A DNA stretch of 64,000 nucleotides, from positions 2,170,001-2,234,000 of the forward strand of contig NC_088319.1 in NCBI RefSeq assembly GCF_910592395.1. The letters run 5' to 3'. The position numbers and the translations under genes are program-made. Positions 1 through 11,924 of this stretch are shown piece after piece (positions within the stretch are counted from its first letter, which is position 1; every line of letters begins with the position of its first letter). Below the pieces are notes generated by a model. That model did not search any database. It saw only the letters and a list, made by a program, of their open reading frames with translations, and had not been told where the DNA came from. This DNA comes from Lineus longissimus. Lineage: Eukaryota; Nemertea; Pilidiophora; Heteronemertea; Lineidae.

Positions 1-345
1 AGGCCTGGGTCACCTGGGGAAGGCATACAACTATCTGGTTTGATTGAAGTAAGGAAGGCCTGGGCCACCTGGGGAAGGCATACAACTATCTGGTTTGATT
101 GAAGTAAGGAAGGCCTTGGCCACCTGGGGAAGGCATACAACTATCTGGTTTGATTGAAGTAAGGAAGGCCTTGGCCACCTGGGGAAGGCATACAACTATC
201 TGGTTTGATTGAAGTAAGGATGGCCTGGGCCACCTGGGGAAGGCATACAACTATCTGGTTTGATTGAAGTAAGGAAGGCCTTGGCCACCTGGGGAAGGCA
301 TACAACTATCTGGTTTGATTGAAGTATGGATGGCCTGGTTCACCT
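1..345. repeat. Minisatellite, 55-bp unit, about 6 copies
   Basis: A 55-bp unit beginning AGGCCTGGGYCACCTGGGG repeats head to tail from the first base. Units differ by one or two bases (GGCCTGGGCC versus GGCCTTGGCC). The array starts at the window edge, so its left end is unseen. No reading frame or gene is evident in it. Confidence 0.95.
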
Positions 346-350
346 GGGAA

Positions 351-3042
351 TACTAAAGAAACCGTCTTGCTGAAAATTTGCCCATTTTATACACGATCTG
401 ACAATACGGCCAATTCATTCCCACCACACTCTCCTCCATACCTTTTGTGAGAACTGGCAGCGCTTAATTATGCGATTATTGAAAGCAGACCAGTTACAAT
501 CCAATTATCACCACAGATAGCATCCATGAATAGAGCAATTAAGCAATTTGCTGATGTGTTCTGGCTCCTGAATGATCGCATTACTGTAAACCGCTTGATT
601 TCGCGAGCCTAATATTTTGTGTGTTTTGAACAGGGGGACCCACCTTGGCCACTTCAATGTCTCGGGAAATACTTATTTTGCAACTCATGACGCCAACAGG
701 ACATAATTTTGTAGGAAAGGATGCATATTTTACGAATAGATTATCAAAGTTCGAAATTCCAGCAAGGTTATGCTGTCATTAACCACAGTAACACAAAAGA
801 GGGCACCACAGTTTCAAATATTTAAACTACTAGTAGACCGTTTGCCGGGACACCCACTTGTAAACATGTTGTTAGAGTCAGGTTGCATTGCAAAAAACAG
901 ATAATCACAACTTGATCCTCTATCCAAATTACCAATATTTGATTCGATAATACGATTTTATATCCAACTTTTTGAACACCAGTCGCACAAAAATTTGAAT
1001 CGGGCAAACTCGCCCGGCATGACGGCCCACTCGCATTAAGTTGTTTCCGCAAAGATAAATAAAACTCCTAACTACTATAAATTTGTCTTACCTTCGACAA
1101 AAAATCCCACTTAATTCACGATCAACGAATAAATCACGCACCATAGCAAGAAGGAATCCCCACAACAGTCTCCGTCATTTATTACTGTCGCCAAATGCTA
1201 ACTTCGTATCGCAAACAATTTGTCTCTGATGCAAACATTTACCGATGGTAATCGCGTCCTGTGTGCTCCACCCGGGGAACGTCATGTACCCTAACACGAG
1301 TACCTAAATCAATTTCCTAATGTGGTTTTAGAAATGGACACTTTCCCAACCCTATCATGTTGGCAACGCAGCCATATCGGTTTCTATCAATTTGACAAGT
1401 AAATTTCAGAAAATGATGTTATAAATTAAAGACTCATTTCGGCACCATCAAAAACCTATTACTGACTTGAAGTAATAGGTTTTTGGCCCTATTTCAACCA
1501 TTCAAAATTTCACAAATGGCTCTCCTTTTAAAGCTGATCGCATCTAGGTGTAATTTTAACTCGGACTGATTGACAATTTGTCTTTTCATGAATATATATC
1601 ACTTAGACATAATTACAACAGGTCTGGGAGAAGGATGTCGCAAATGAATTTGTGACTTAGTGTCATGCACACCACTGATGACTTTTAGGCATCATCCTCC
1701 ATCCTCCTACAGAGGGCCTTTGGATTGCTGCTGAACCTGCCACACAAACTTGTGCGAGGGTAGTGTAGAAATGATCGAAAGGCCTAATATAGGAGGATGG
1801 CATCCCAAGTCAAAACTTTGATTCAGCCATGTCATTCTCTCGTAATACAAAATGAAATAAAGAAGCATGAAAACCAACAGAAATCTTCGAAATGGATCCC
1901 CGGACCCATCATATCCGCTTGGAGCTTCAACACGGCAACATCAAGTTGTCGCACAACGTAATTTTACAAATAGATTCAGGAAAGCGATGTCACGAAACGA
2001 AGACACGATTTCGCATCATGTAAGTCGTTTTCAAACTGGCGCAATTTGAGATTAGATGCGCTTAGTCCACGCAATCGTTCGATTTACTTCACAGGAAATT
2101 GCTCTCAACTTCGTTTTTTCGGTGCTCAAAAGGAAAATTTAATTCAACTTGAGAAGTGATTTCGTTGTCATTGCAGAGGAGGTCGTAACTTACTGTAATC
2201 TGCCAAATTTTGTGCGTCTTTATTTTTGCAATCTGGCTCCGTAAAATTTCCGACTTTTGGGGCGGGATCTAAAATTTCTCAATTTTTTCCAATCAAAAGA
2301 TTTTTTTGTGATTTTTAATTTTGAGAGTCCATCTTACTCACGAAATCAGTCAAAATATAAACTTGCACAAAAATATGACGGGGTGTGGTACAGTATTTTC
2401 AGGACGAGGGGTTGATTCATACCAATGTAACACGTCTTATGGCTTTACATGCACTTTTAGCCAATTAAGAGTCGACCATAGGAACCACCATTTTGGCTAG
2501 AACTTGAAATATTAAAGAAAGCAATCAGAACTCCTTTAAAAAACTTCATGAATGCAGATTTCAAGGATAGGGAGTCAGTTCTTTGTTTTTCAGCAAACTG
2601 TCTCCCAGCCTTGAAATTGGCATTCACTTTGTTTTGAGAATGAAAATGCTCTAATTTCTTCAGGATTTCAAGTTCCAGTCAAAATGGTTGTGTCCATGGT
2701 GAACCCTTCAGGAAGCCAACCATTGGGTTTTGGGTTAAAAATCATAGGATGTGAACCCACAAAACATCACTTTCAAAGGGATTTTTTCAGGTGGTTCTGC
2801 TAAAACGATAAACATGACGTTCATGAGGAGGGGCTCTTCATACAATGTAGTTGTTTGTTATTCCTGGAAATCAACTTCAATCATGAAGACAACAGGCCAT
2901 GGAAAACAACATAACACTGAACACGGAACAAAAAAAACACGTTTGATAATAACTTCATTAACCCAGATCAACCATGTACATATAGATGTACGTTAAACTG
3001 GTACAATTATTATAGACCGCTTGCAGAAATGTGCATTGCCAG
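351..3042. other. Intergenic stretch without recognisable gene
   Basis: AT-rich sequence. I looked at the short open frames on both strands and found none with splice sites, domain motifs or family resemblance. Probably intergenic or deep intronic. Confidence 0.5.
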
Positions 3043-3163
3043 GGGACGGTTTTTGGAAGCATGTTAGCTCATAACATCATGCTGACATGGTGATACATGT
3101 GCATTGCTTGCTGCACATGAAACAACATGTCATAAGCTAACATGCTTTCTAACAGCCGGGCCC
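3043..3163. mobile_element. Short MITE with GGGCCCGG-type inverted ends
   Basis: The ends are inverted relative to each other: the left side reads GACGGTTTTTGGAAGCATG and the right side CATGCTTTCTAACAGCCGGG. The interior repeats CATG-rich palindromic words. A second member lies at 46443-46570 with the same terminal theme (CCGGTTGTTAGAAAGCATG). About 120 bp, non-coding, so a non-autonomous foldback element is the best reading. Confidence 0.6.
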
Positions 3164-3348
3164 TCAGCTGTTTTCTAATGTCTAGGGGCTGCTATTCTAC
3201 TGGGGTAATATTTGTACCACCTTACCTTACACGGAAGAGTAAAAACAACCTTTTTCAAAAGAAATAACATCTAACAGAAAGTTCGAACGATCAGTCAAAA
3301 AGTGGAGAGTTGAAATGTTATAGAATGCCATGCCATTTATCAGCAATA

Positions 3349-3527
3349 CAGAAGAGCCTCTCTATTAAGGATACCCTCGGGACTGACAAATGCTGTCCTT
3401 AATAGAGAGGTGTCCTGATTAGGGAGGTCAAATCAAATGGAAACAACTAATTTGGGACCAAATCTAGTGTCCTTTTTTTAGAGAGGGTTCCTTAATAGAG
3501 AGGTGTCCGCAAAGGGAGGTTCTACTG
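3349..3527. mobile_element. TA-flanked hairpin MITE (family with copies in the transporter introns)
   Basis: Starts CAGAAGAGCCTCTCTATTAA and ends GAGGTTCTACTG, with TA on both sides. The interior holds alternating copies of 'TTAATAGAGAGGTGTCC'. Sister copies are near 15590, 19519, 20825, 22423 and 24793. The TA duplication and CAGT...ACTG ends resemble pogo/Tigger-type Tc1-mariner MITEs; that assignment is inference. Confidence 0.75.
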
Positions 3528-5142
3528 TAATCAGTTTGTGAGATGGTGGTAGATTTTCAGACTTGACATGCTTGATATGCAGCATGCTACAATCATGACA
3601 CCACAGTGAGATTCTCTAAAGAACGAGGCCTTTCTCCACTGGAGGAATTTCCCGCTGAGGCAAAACCATCTTTTTCAAACCCAGTACAGTAGGGGTTTTG
3701 AAGCACCCCCGGGATCAAAATCACTGCTAGCTGTGATTTAAATCGCATGCAGTGATAATTGCTTGTTTGCAGAGACCAGCAACCTGCAATCAACGTCAAA
3801 CCCAATGATTGCTGGCTTTATCTGTTGTTGAGGAGTAATACCCTTGTCGCACACAGAATTTATAACCACAGGTAGCAGAGATTCAAATCACTTATTTGTG
3901 GGACACTACCTGCTGGCAGGACATCAATCCATAAACCTTCTTCAGCGGTAAAATACTAGTGAAATTAGGCCTTTAAGCTTTTACAACTTGTGTGCACCTG
4001 TGACATATATTGAGATTTAAAATGTTACATTTGTGTAGCAATTTCAGTAATGGTGATGAAACGTGTCTTTTTTGAAAATTTGTTTACCTCCATGATAAGC
4101 AACGGGGAAAATTACGTCAGACGGACTCTGCTCTGTGACACCAGGTGTCTTAAAATCGGCACACGCTCAAAACTCATGAAAGAGAAATGGGAAAAAGGGT
4201 AACAACAGAAAAAGAAGCGGGATATACCAAAAATATGCAAAATGTCAGTCACTGAAATGAAACATCACTACAGTAAACAACTCATGAAATAAAACGTCAG
4301 AACTTTCACTAATGGACTAGAGCGCAAACAAGGGATTCAAATCACCGCGACCTGCGATGGAGCGATGACGGCATTTCGATAGCAATTGGAATGCGGACAC
4401 CTATTCGTTAAAATTGCAACCACTTACAATTTTGCATAATGCATAATATCATGTTGCCATGACTCCGTTGCAGGTTGCAGCAACAAAAATCGTTCGTTTG
4501 CACAGCGTTAAAAGAAACACTGAGAATCGTAAATTGAAGAATTTGTTTACAGTTTTTTTGGCCTGAATGTAATAATGACCCATGTAGTTAGTGTGAGCTC
4601 CACTGCATCAGGACAACCTTTCGAATAGAGTGAAATCGAATCTGGGAATTCACCCGGACAGATTTTACCAATGTCGTCAAAACTGAAATGACGTTTGCTC
4701 TAAACTGCATATTGGCTGAAAAACCTTAAAGGGGCAATATAGGCAGCAGCTAGGCAGGCAAGATAAAGGTACACAAAGAACTGCAAATAGGGGTCTCTCA
4801 CATCTCACAGTAGGTCGAAATGATTCACGCTTGTACGAGGAATGTGCTGAATCTGACATGACCCAGGGCCCTCACTGTGTATACTAGTCACCTGAAGTTG
4901 GCCAAATAAGCCCCTCTGCTCCTGCCTATAAGTCTCACTTTAAGAGTTTTTTCAAAAGCTCAAAAACCTTTATTTTCAAGAGAGTAGTCAACAAGGCTTG
5001 AGTTTCGTATAAAAGTGATGCACTTTTCGCTAACACTAAATGCCCAGGTAAAAATCACATCGTCGGCTGATCTTACATCATTTCCTACCTCCCTCAAAGG
5101 TATGCCTTTCATTGACGTCTGCCTGGTGGAGCAATCGCAGCA
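3528..5142. other. Intergenic stretch without recognisable gene
   Basis: No exon-like open frame with splice signals or family resemblance on either strand. Contains a few short palindromes and AT-rich runs only. Confidence 0.45.
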
Positions 5143-5717
5143 GGAAAAACAACAGTCGAAACATTGATTATTTACACCATACGTTTATTTTGCAAAACAA
5201 TTCGGGGGGGGAAGCACCTATCACATTTCTGTCCTTTGAAGAAGAAAAACAACAGTCAAATCATTGATTATTTACACCATACGTTTTTTTGCAAAACAAT
5301 TCAGGGGGAGCACCTATCACATTTCTGTCCTTTGAAGTAGAAAAACAACAGTCGAATCATTGATTATTTACACCATACGTTTTTTTGCAAAACAATTCGG
5401 GGGGGGGAAGCACCTATCACATTTCTGTCCTTTGAAGAAGAAAAACAACAGTCAAATCATTGATTATTTACACCATACGTTTTTTTGCAAAACAATTCAG
5501 GGGGAGCACCTATCACATTTCTGTCCTTTGAAGTAGAAAAACAACAGTCGAATCATTGATTATTTACACCATACGTTTTTTTGCAAAACAATTCGGGGGG
5601 GGGAGCACCTATCACATTTCTGTCCTTTGAAGTAGAAAAACAACAGTCGAATCATTGATTATTTACACCATACGTTTTTTTGCAAAACAATTTGGGGGGG
5701 AAGCACCTATCAATTTC
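5143..5717. repeat. Minisatellite, about 97-bp unit, 6 copies
   Basis: Units start near 5143, 5243, 5339, 5440, 5535 and 5633 and begin AAAAACAACAGTCGAATCAT. They differ mainly in the length of a G run (5 to 10 G) and a T run, and in GAAGAAG versus GAAGTAG. Two subtypes alternate over the first five units, so a two-unit higher-order period (about 196 bp) is likely. Confidence 0.92.
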
Positions 5718-5931
5718 TGTCATTACAAAATTACATTTGAAGTTCTGTCAACAAGAATGCAATTTATTTCTTACCTTGACATTAACCAATGACCAGTGTA
5801 ACATTTTTGGTTGTTCCCATTTCGGTGTTTCCGTACAATAGAAAATAGACAGCTAGAGCGACCATGACTTTTCAACAAAGGGTAACTGAGACAGTGAGAC
5901 CTGGCGGAACATGGTGATCAAGTCAGCCAGT

Positions 5932-5958
5932 TTTTTTTTTTTTTTTTTTTTTTTTTTT
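5932..5958. repeat. Poly-T tract
   Basis: About 27 consecutive T. It may be the poly-A tail of a minus-strand retroposed sequence, but no clear body or target duplication was recognised beside it. Confidence 0.7.
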
Positions 5959-6467
5959 CATATTTTCCTTTATTACCATTGTTTTAAATTTCTTATGTTT
6001 TACACCAGTGTTTTACCAATGTAAAGTGCCTTAGAGCTCGTTTTACCTGTATAGGGCACTATGACTATAAAATATGGTAATTTAATTTTTAATTAAATTT
6101 AATTTAATCCAATAACTGATTTTCGTTTGAAAAGTTTCATACAGTCTATCGAACAATGAGTGGAAACACTTAGAAACGTAAACACTCAAAAACGTTACAC
6201 TTCAGTGGTACCAAAGCTGAAGTGAATTTTTAGAGAAAATTTCATGCTGTCAGCCTATGAAAAGGTAGACGGACGCTCCATGATGGCTGCAGCTCACCAG
6301 GTGAGATAAAATGGGGAAGGCCCAGGAATAACAGGTGACGGGACCTCGAGGGTGACATGAAGACCATGGGAGACTCTTAGTGGGAACTGGAAAGAATCGC
6401 CAGGAATAGATGACATTGGGGGAAAGTTGTTAGCGGCCTGTGCCCTCAGAGCAGCGAAGAGCTTTAA

Positions 6468-6765
6468 AGGTGTACACCGTTCGTTATTACTTGTGGTCCA
6501 GTTAAATAGAAATCCACTAATACACAATGCCATGGTGTAGTTATTATGAATACAAATTTCGTGAAAATTAGTATTTATAGTATTTGTATATTAGTAGGAT
6601 CATATCACAGAATAACCCCAAAAAAATTGCAAGAAAACGTTTTATGGTGTTATTCTCTAGATATTGGTCCAGAGAACAACATATCAAAAGTTGGCAGCAA
6701 TTGGGCCTCCGCAAAGGGTCTAAATATGACGTCAAACAAAATGGCCGCCATTTGACCAAAATTCC
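6468..6765 (+). repeat. Left terminal inverted repeat of the transposon
   Basis: Pairs with 9838-10124 in inverse orientation. The outermost 20 bases, a central segment (ACAATGCCAT) and the innermost about 170 bases are conserved between arms; intervening stretches have diverged. Confidence 0.8.
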
Positions 6766-6983
6766 CTATATTTCATATATCGTTTGACATAAACAGTAGT
6801 GAACCACTTCAAACGTGCAACATACCGTAGAAAATATTGTCTTAGAAGTCATGAAATTGATATGTGGATCCTGGAGTTATGTGATGACGTCACGACGTCA
6901 TCAATGACGTCATGATTGGAAATTTGCAATCTGATGGTAAATTCAAATTTGTTAAACTTCAATTCGCATGAAACAGTCAATAA

Positions 6984-9339
6984 TCAGTCCTCATTTTCAT
7001 CTAAAAATGGTGCATGGTTCATATTTTCACAGTTCCCATCCTGACAAGGCCCACAAGCCCCTGTGCAGTCAAGTCCATACTTCTTGCAGCTACATCTAAG
7101 TGTGTTGCATCCAGCCGAACAGTTACAGTGAATCATTTTTAGCAGAATGTCAGGAGCTGGGTTATTGTCCATCATTATGGTGTGACTTTGTCTCCTTCAA
7201 CATTCCAACCCCAATTTGCAAGGTCCATGTTGTCATTATGACCCATCCATTGCATGACTTGAAGGTAGCTCCGTCGTGCGTGGTACTTTGTCGCCGAGGT
7301 TGTAGGGGGCAATCTAAGGTGTTACGAATGTCTTTGCGGTCGCCACTTTTTTGCAAAGATAGCTGTACCGCAATGATGCCAACGATTCACTTGTTCCGTT
7401 AAACAGAGCCACCATTGCTTTACACCCAGCACTTGCCACAGCAACCTTATCTGAGTTGTGAGCACAAAAAAACCTTGAACGATGCGCAAGACAGAATCGC
7501 CCTTGACGACCTTTTGAAACACTGATTTCTTGCCAACACCAACGATTCTAGAGGTAGTATCACATCCGGTGAATGCATGGGCAAACAACAAATCAGTACA
7601 AACATCATCCCCGAGTAGCTTCTTCAAAACTTTGATATTGTATACATTGGGCTTCCCTTTGTCTGAACGAAAGTAGAGTTCCTTACTGTCCATTCTACCA
7701 TGATACAGAAGTAATATGAGAAGATCTGTGTCTTCTCCGATCAGGGTGGTTGATGTTGTGGTCGACATAGTGATAGCTGCTTTCACTATTTCCAAATCTG
7801 CATCCCCTTCTGCCTGCACCACGTGACAGTCCTTTTGCCTCAAGCGCACCGTGACCATGTCAATTAGTGACTTCTTATTTTTTTCATTTGAAAGGAAATC
7901 GTCTTTCTTCCCCACAAACTTAGTTGTCTCCGTGATATTGACTGTATTTTTCACATTTGTGGTCTTCCGTCGCTGGTGGGTGTTGTGCTGGGTCCTCCAT
8001 ATCCATCTACGGTCGCTTTTCCATACAGATCTGTCGTAAAAGATGCATAATTAGCAGCAATTGAGCTGTAGGTGTTCCCTTCAGTCCATTTCAGCCGATG
8101 TAGGAGAGAACCTCCATCCAACACGTAGTACTCAGTCTTGGGAATAGGCTGAACGACAACATCATCAACAGAAGTAGCATGGTTCCGTATAGCCTCAAGA
8201 AGGGCAGGTTTGTCCGGCTTTCGTAGTCGATGTTTGCCTTCAAACAAAGAGGGTGGATATGGGGAAAGTTCGTGCTTCATCACTTCATCTAAGCTAAGTC
8301 CTCCAGATTGCGACACTACCAGGAACCTCTGAAATAACATAGCAGGATCATTGTTCTGTCTTCAGCAACTTTGACAGCCCTTGCTGACGCCATGGTCTTC
8401 ACCTTAGTGTTGCGTTTGTGGGAATAAGAAAAAATCAACTGACTTTCCATTTTGGTAACCGTGTCCCTGCCAACAGTGAAACTGTCGTCTACATTCACGT
8501 CATCATCGGCATTTACCCCTGTAACAATGTTGCGCAATGTCGTTTCACCTGAGAACGGAGTATAGAGGCCAAGCATTGGGTCAAGCTTGGTCAGATCCTC
8601 TTTATCCCGGACTATTCATGCGGCAGTGGCTTCTCTGTGCTGTTCGCTAGTTGTATATCGCATTTCACAAAATTCTTGCATGGCGTAGTTATAGGTAGAT
8701 GATACGGGAGAAGACATTGTCCAGATAGCCCTTTGGTGTTCTGACATTCCACTACCTCTTGTTAAACCCCCTGTACTTTTGAGTGATCTCATAAGAGTTT
8801 GTTCAATGACTAAGTCACATCCAAGTCCAGCCCAGAAGTTGTTGCTTCGCCGGATGACATGGTATCCACGCATGAATTTCTGAAACACTTCAGGGTTTTC
8901 GACCTCTAAAGCTGTCATCTTTTGGAGATACATATAGGCAGACTTCAGGTAATTTGGATGACTCGCGGCAGCAAATATTGGCAGACAATCTGATACGGCA
9001 TGAAGGTGATCCTGTGCGATCAGCCTCAATCAGCTCCCGCGCAATTCCCAACATTTGCATATAGCTCAACCAAAGTTTGCTCGTTTTGGAATTGTCCGAC
9101 AATTCAGCTTTTATTGATGTCATTGAACTAACAAACTCATCCATGCCATCAGATGCAATCACTCTGGCGACATCTATAACTCCTCTCTCTGCTTGACAGT
9201 ACAACTGCTCAAGTTCCTCTATGATGCCTTCAAATCGTTGTTCACGTTCGATGATCTTCGAGATGATCTGGTTTGTTAGACACTGGTCAACAAGCAGATG
9301 TCCACGGAGTGCGCGCTGTACCGCCTTCCCAGTAACCAA
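6984..9339 (-). pseudogene. Decayed transposon gene: PIN/FEN-like nuclease with C-terminal CXC domain
   Basis: One protein is spread over five or six open segments in different frames, 5' to 3' on the minus strand: 9339-about 9025, 9029-8616, 8576-8330, 8340-7951, 7954-7440 and 7175-6984. Frame changes occur near 9025, 8335, 7953 and 7440-7175, and an in-frame TGA stands at 8616-8618, so this copy is not translatable as it is. Near 7500-7860 is a nuclease-like core: 'EGDADLEIVKAA', 'GEDTDLLILLLY', then 'HAFTGCDTTSRIVGVGKK', which reads like the acidic residues and helix-hairpin-helix region of FEN1/XPG-type PIN nucleases. The last segment ends with a Cys-rich CXC motif (HCNCSAGC...RCSCKKYGLDC...CGPCQDGNC) like Tesmin/TSO1 proteins. 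The amino-terminal half has no domain I recognise. Similar uncharacterised CXC proteins are common in marine invertebrate gene sets (general knowledge); the nuclease reading is mine. Confidence 0.75.
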
Positions 9340-9837
9340 AAATTGTTTTATCTTACCTGTAAGGTGTATCTTAGTCTATAAACATTTTGTTCTTTTCTGA
9401 ATCACAATGACACACTGTGATTAGGTAAAATTTTGAAAACTCTGAATCACATTGAAAGCTGTTGTCTTATTCTGTCTAATCTGGAGAAGAGAATGTTTGT
9501 TGTAAATGGCAGCACTATGGGCTGTCGCACCAAGGGCAATCAGTTTTTCAAGTACCCTCTGTTTTACTGGGGGTTTGACTGGGGTTGTCTACAAAATTGA
9601 ATTCTAGTATAGTACATATCTTGAACTGCCACAAAAACATGATAAAATGATAAATATGAGTTTCCAACATGACGTCATTGGTGACGTCAGGACGTCATGT
9701 TATGACGTCATTGCGCTATATGGAACATTACAGAATAATGAATTGACTAAGATAATGGTTATAAGAGTAATGTTTCACACATTAACTGGTTAAAATAGCA
9801 ATATTAATAGGATATGAGCAAGATTTATGGGACTTTT

Positions 9838-10124
9838 TAGCGATGGCAGCCATCTTTTTTTGACGTCATATTTAGACCCTTTGCGGAGGCTCAATTTCTG
9901 CCAACTTTTGATATGTTGTTCTCTGGACTAATATCTACAGAATAACACCATAAAACGTTTTCTTGCAATTTTTTTGGGGTTGGCCTGTTTATTTCATATT
10001 TTGATCCTACTATATCTGTCTACCAAATGGCATTGCTGAAAATTATATTCAGTATGTATTTACGCAATTGAGAGTATTCAAATTCAATTACAAATTCAAA
10101 ATTTTTAACGAAGGGTGTAGGCCT
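9838..10124 (-). repeat. Right terminal inverted repeat of the transposon
   Basis: Reverse complement of the left arm, including GACGTCATATTTAGACCCTT, the segment that pairs with 6711-6735. It ends GGGTGTAGGCC immediately before TTTAAA. Confidence 0.8.
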
Positions 10125-10128
10125 TTAA

Positions 10129-10724
10129 AAGTACATGTCATTGAGCAGTAGTGTCATGATGATGAAGAACCAATAACCAACATTTTGATAATTTTTTTAA
10201 AGAATTCAATACCTGCATCTTATGCCTGACAAAAAAATAAACTAAACCGTCACCTTGAATCGATGCCCAGGTGAGATATCGGCAAGTGCCCAGCTGACAA
10301 ATGGCGGACAACATCTCTAACGCATGACAATGCCATCAATTACGTTGTAAGATAAACATCACGAAAATCTCCTTCTAATCTTACAATGATTAACAATTCC
10401 AAGCGACCAGGTAACATTACGCGATCACCCAACCATTTTGATACACCCAAGGGATTTGTTGACGTTGCCATGGCAATAGGGATAGAACTACATGTAGTAT
10501 AACCAATGCACAACGCTATTGTTACACAGCTTGCAGTGGATAATGATAAAAGTTATGGGCAGGCGAAAGTTGGTTTGTACGTGCATGCAATGATTGCTTC
10601 AATTATCGATAAGGCTTTTGGCCAAACACAACTTGCTGAGTGGAGCTAGTTGTTCTTCTGAACTAGAGGTCCTCTGATGCATTTTCTTGAAAACGGTTGT
10701 ATCTGTTTTCTGGTACTATAGATC
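10129..10724. other. Intergenic stretch without recognisable gene
   Basis: No exon-like frame was recognised; AT-rich single-copy-looking sequence between the transposon and the palindrome. Confidence 0.4.
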
Positions 10725-11166
10725 CAAATGCTACAGATATCTTTCATGTTGATGATCATATGGCTTTGTTGAGACAGACAGTCGGGTTAAAAGAAAATAT
10801 ACCGGCTCAGCAACTCTAGTCACGGTTTGACTTTAGCAGTGATCCTGTCATGCCTGTTAGCAGAGATCACTTCATTTCCAGGTGGGCAACTTCTTTGAAT
10901 AGAGAGATTGCCCTACCACTATAGATCGATGCACTTGAAACGTTGTTCCCAATCAAGTGCATCGATCTATAGTGGTAGGGCAATCTCTCTATTCAAAGAA
11001 GTTGCCCACCTGGAAATGAAGTGATCTCTGCTAACAGGCATGACAGGATCACTGCTAAAGTCAAACCTTGACTAGAGTTGCTGAGCCGGTATATTTTCTT
11101 TTAACCCGACTGTCTGTCTCAACAAAGCCATAAGTTCATCAACATGAAAGGTATCTGTAGCATTTG
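10725..11166. repeat. Large near-perfect palindrome (two 214-bp arms, 14-bp loop)
   Basis: Arm 10725-10938 is the reverse complement of arm 10953-11166 with about four mismatches visible; the loop AACGTTGTTCCCAA is at 10939-10952. Such arm identity implies a recent inverted duplication or a foldback element. A transcript across it would fold into a long hairpin. No target-site duplication is obvious and no protein is encoded. Confidence 0.93.
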
Positions 11167-11424
11167 ACATGCATGACAATCACTCTGGCAATGGCATGCA
11201 TGACAATGTGTCCAACAGACATGACAATGACATGTCAGACTCCTTGATATTCCAGCTTGCCGAGATTCAGGCAAGCCTTCCAACCTGTTAGCTGACTCAT
11301 CCATTTTTAATAATTTAAGACAATTGAACTGTGCTTTTGGAGTCCTTCATTCAACGAATATCGTCGAGTTCATCTCGTAATAAGGTTCTTCAAGTCAGTT
11401 TTTCGCATGGCAATATGTGGCCTG

Positions 11425-11500
11425 CCTCAGCAAAACCAGCGCATGTCGCACAGAAGATGAGCCTGAATGACACCAGGAGATAATAGAAGAAATTGATGTG
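11425..11500. mobile_element. Partial TGTGACCC-family MITE
   Basis: Contains the left-interior part of the family (CAGCAAAACCAGCGCATGTC, then AGATGAGCCTGAATGACACC), but its outer end is altered and its right half is missing. It directly abuts the full copy that starts at 11507. Confidence 0.7.
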
Positions 11501-11506
11501 CTCATA

Positions 11507-11702
11507 TGTGACCCGTTCTAGCAAAACCAGTCGCATGTCGCACATAAGATGAGCCTAGATGACACCTGGAGATAATACTAATAGAAGAAATTGATGTCGT
11601 CAGATTTCACAAAAGGCAGACAATAGTGAAATGAACAAACGGTCCGTCTCAACCTGCCAAGCTCAGAGCGACATGCGACTGGTTTTGCTGGAACGGGTCA
11701 CA
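11507..11702. mobile_element. Full-length TGTGACCC-family MITE, TA-flanked
   Basis: A 196-bp element whose ends are inverted repeats of about 35 bp. The left starts TGTGACCCGTTCTAGCAAAA and the right ends GCTGGAACGGGTCACA. TA is present on both sides (11505-11506 and 11703-11704), the target typical of Tc1/mariner-type elements. A full sister copy is at 28795-28984. Non-coding. Confidence 0.85.
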
Positions 11703-11803
11703 TATTTCACAAAAGGCGGACAACATAGAAATGAACAAACAGTCCGTCTCAACCTGCCAAGCTCAGAGCGACATGCGCCTGGTTTTGCTATGACGGGTCA
11801 CAT
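11703..11803. mobile_element. Right-half duplicate of the TGTGACCC MITE
   Basis: Repeats the right part of the preceding element (ATTTCACAAAAGGCGGACAA ... ATGACGGGTCACATA). It appears to be a tandem partial duplication generated at the shared end. Confidence 0.75.
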
Positions 11804-11924
11804 ACATGACATATGAGGAATGACCTGTCCTTAGTCACCCAAAGAAAAGCTGTCACAAAAAGACTTTTCAAAGCAGAACAGGAAGCAATGCTGATACCAA
11901 GCTATTAGGAATGCCAGCGCTTAC

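Larger units (their letters stand above)
6464..10128 (-). mobile_element. TTAA-type DNA transposon with long terminal inverted repeats
   Basis: About 3.66 kb. The left end (from 6468, AGGTGTACACCGTTCGTTA) and the reverse complement of the right end (to 10124, AGGCCTACACCCTTCGTTA) match and continue to match in blocks for about 290 bp on each side. Best conserved are the blocks around 6590-6760 and 9840-10015, which share CCCCAAAAAAATTGCAAG, the 'AACAACATATCAAAAGTTGGCAG' region and 'CTCCGCAAAGGGTCTAAATATGACGTCA'. Both ends are bordered by TTTAAA, giving a TTAA (or TTTAAA) target duplication at 6464-6467 and 10125-10128. Subterminal clusters of TGACGTCA palindromes lie at 6882-6916 and 9669-9712. 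The cargo is one decayed minus-strand gene (separate entry). TTAA targets are known for piggyBac and Kolobok superfamilies, but the cargo resembles neither transposase, so the class is left open. Confidence 0.82.

Noticed and set aside
1-345. CRISPR-like array
   Set aside because: Units are contiguous 55-bp repeats without unique spacers, and the DNA is from an animal genome. The same applies to the other minisatellites.
7322-7954. Reading the 210-codon nuclease-like frame as a free-standing host gene
   Set aside because: It continues into neighbouring frames as one broken protein and lies inside paired inverted ends, so it is transposon cargo.
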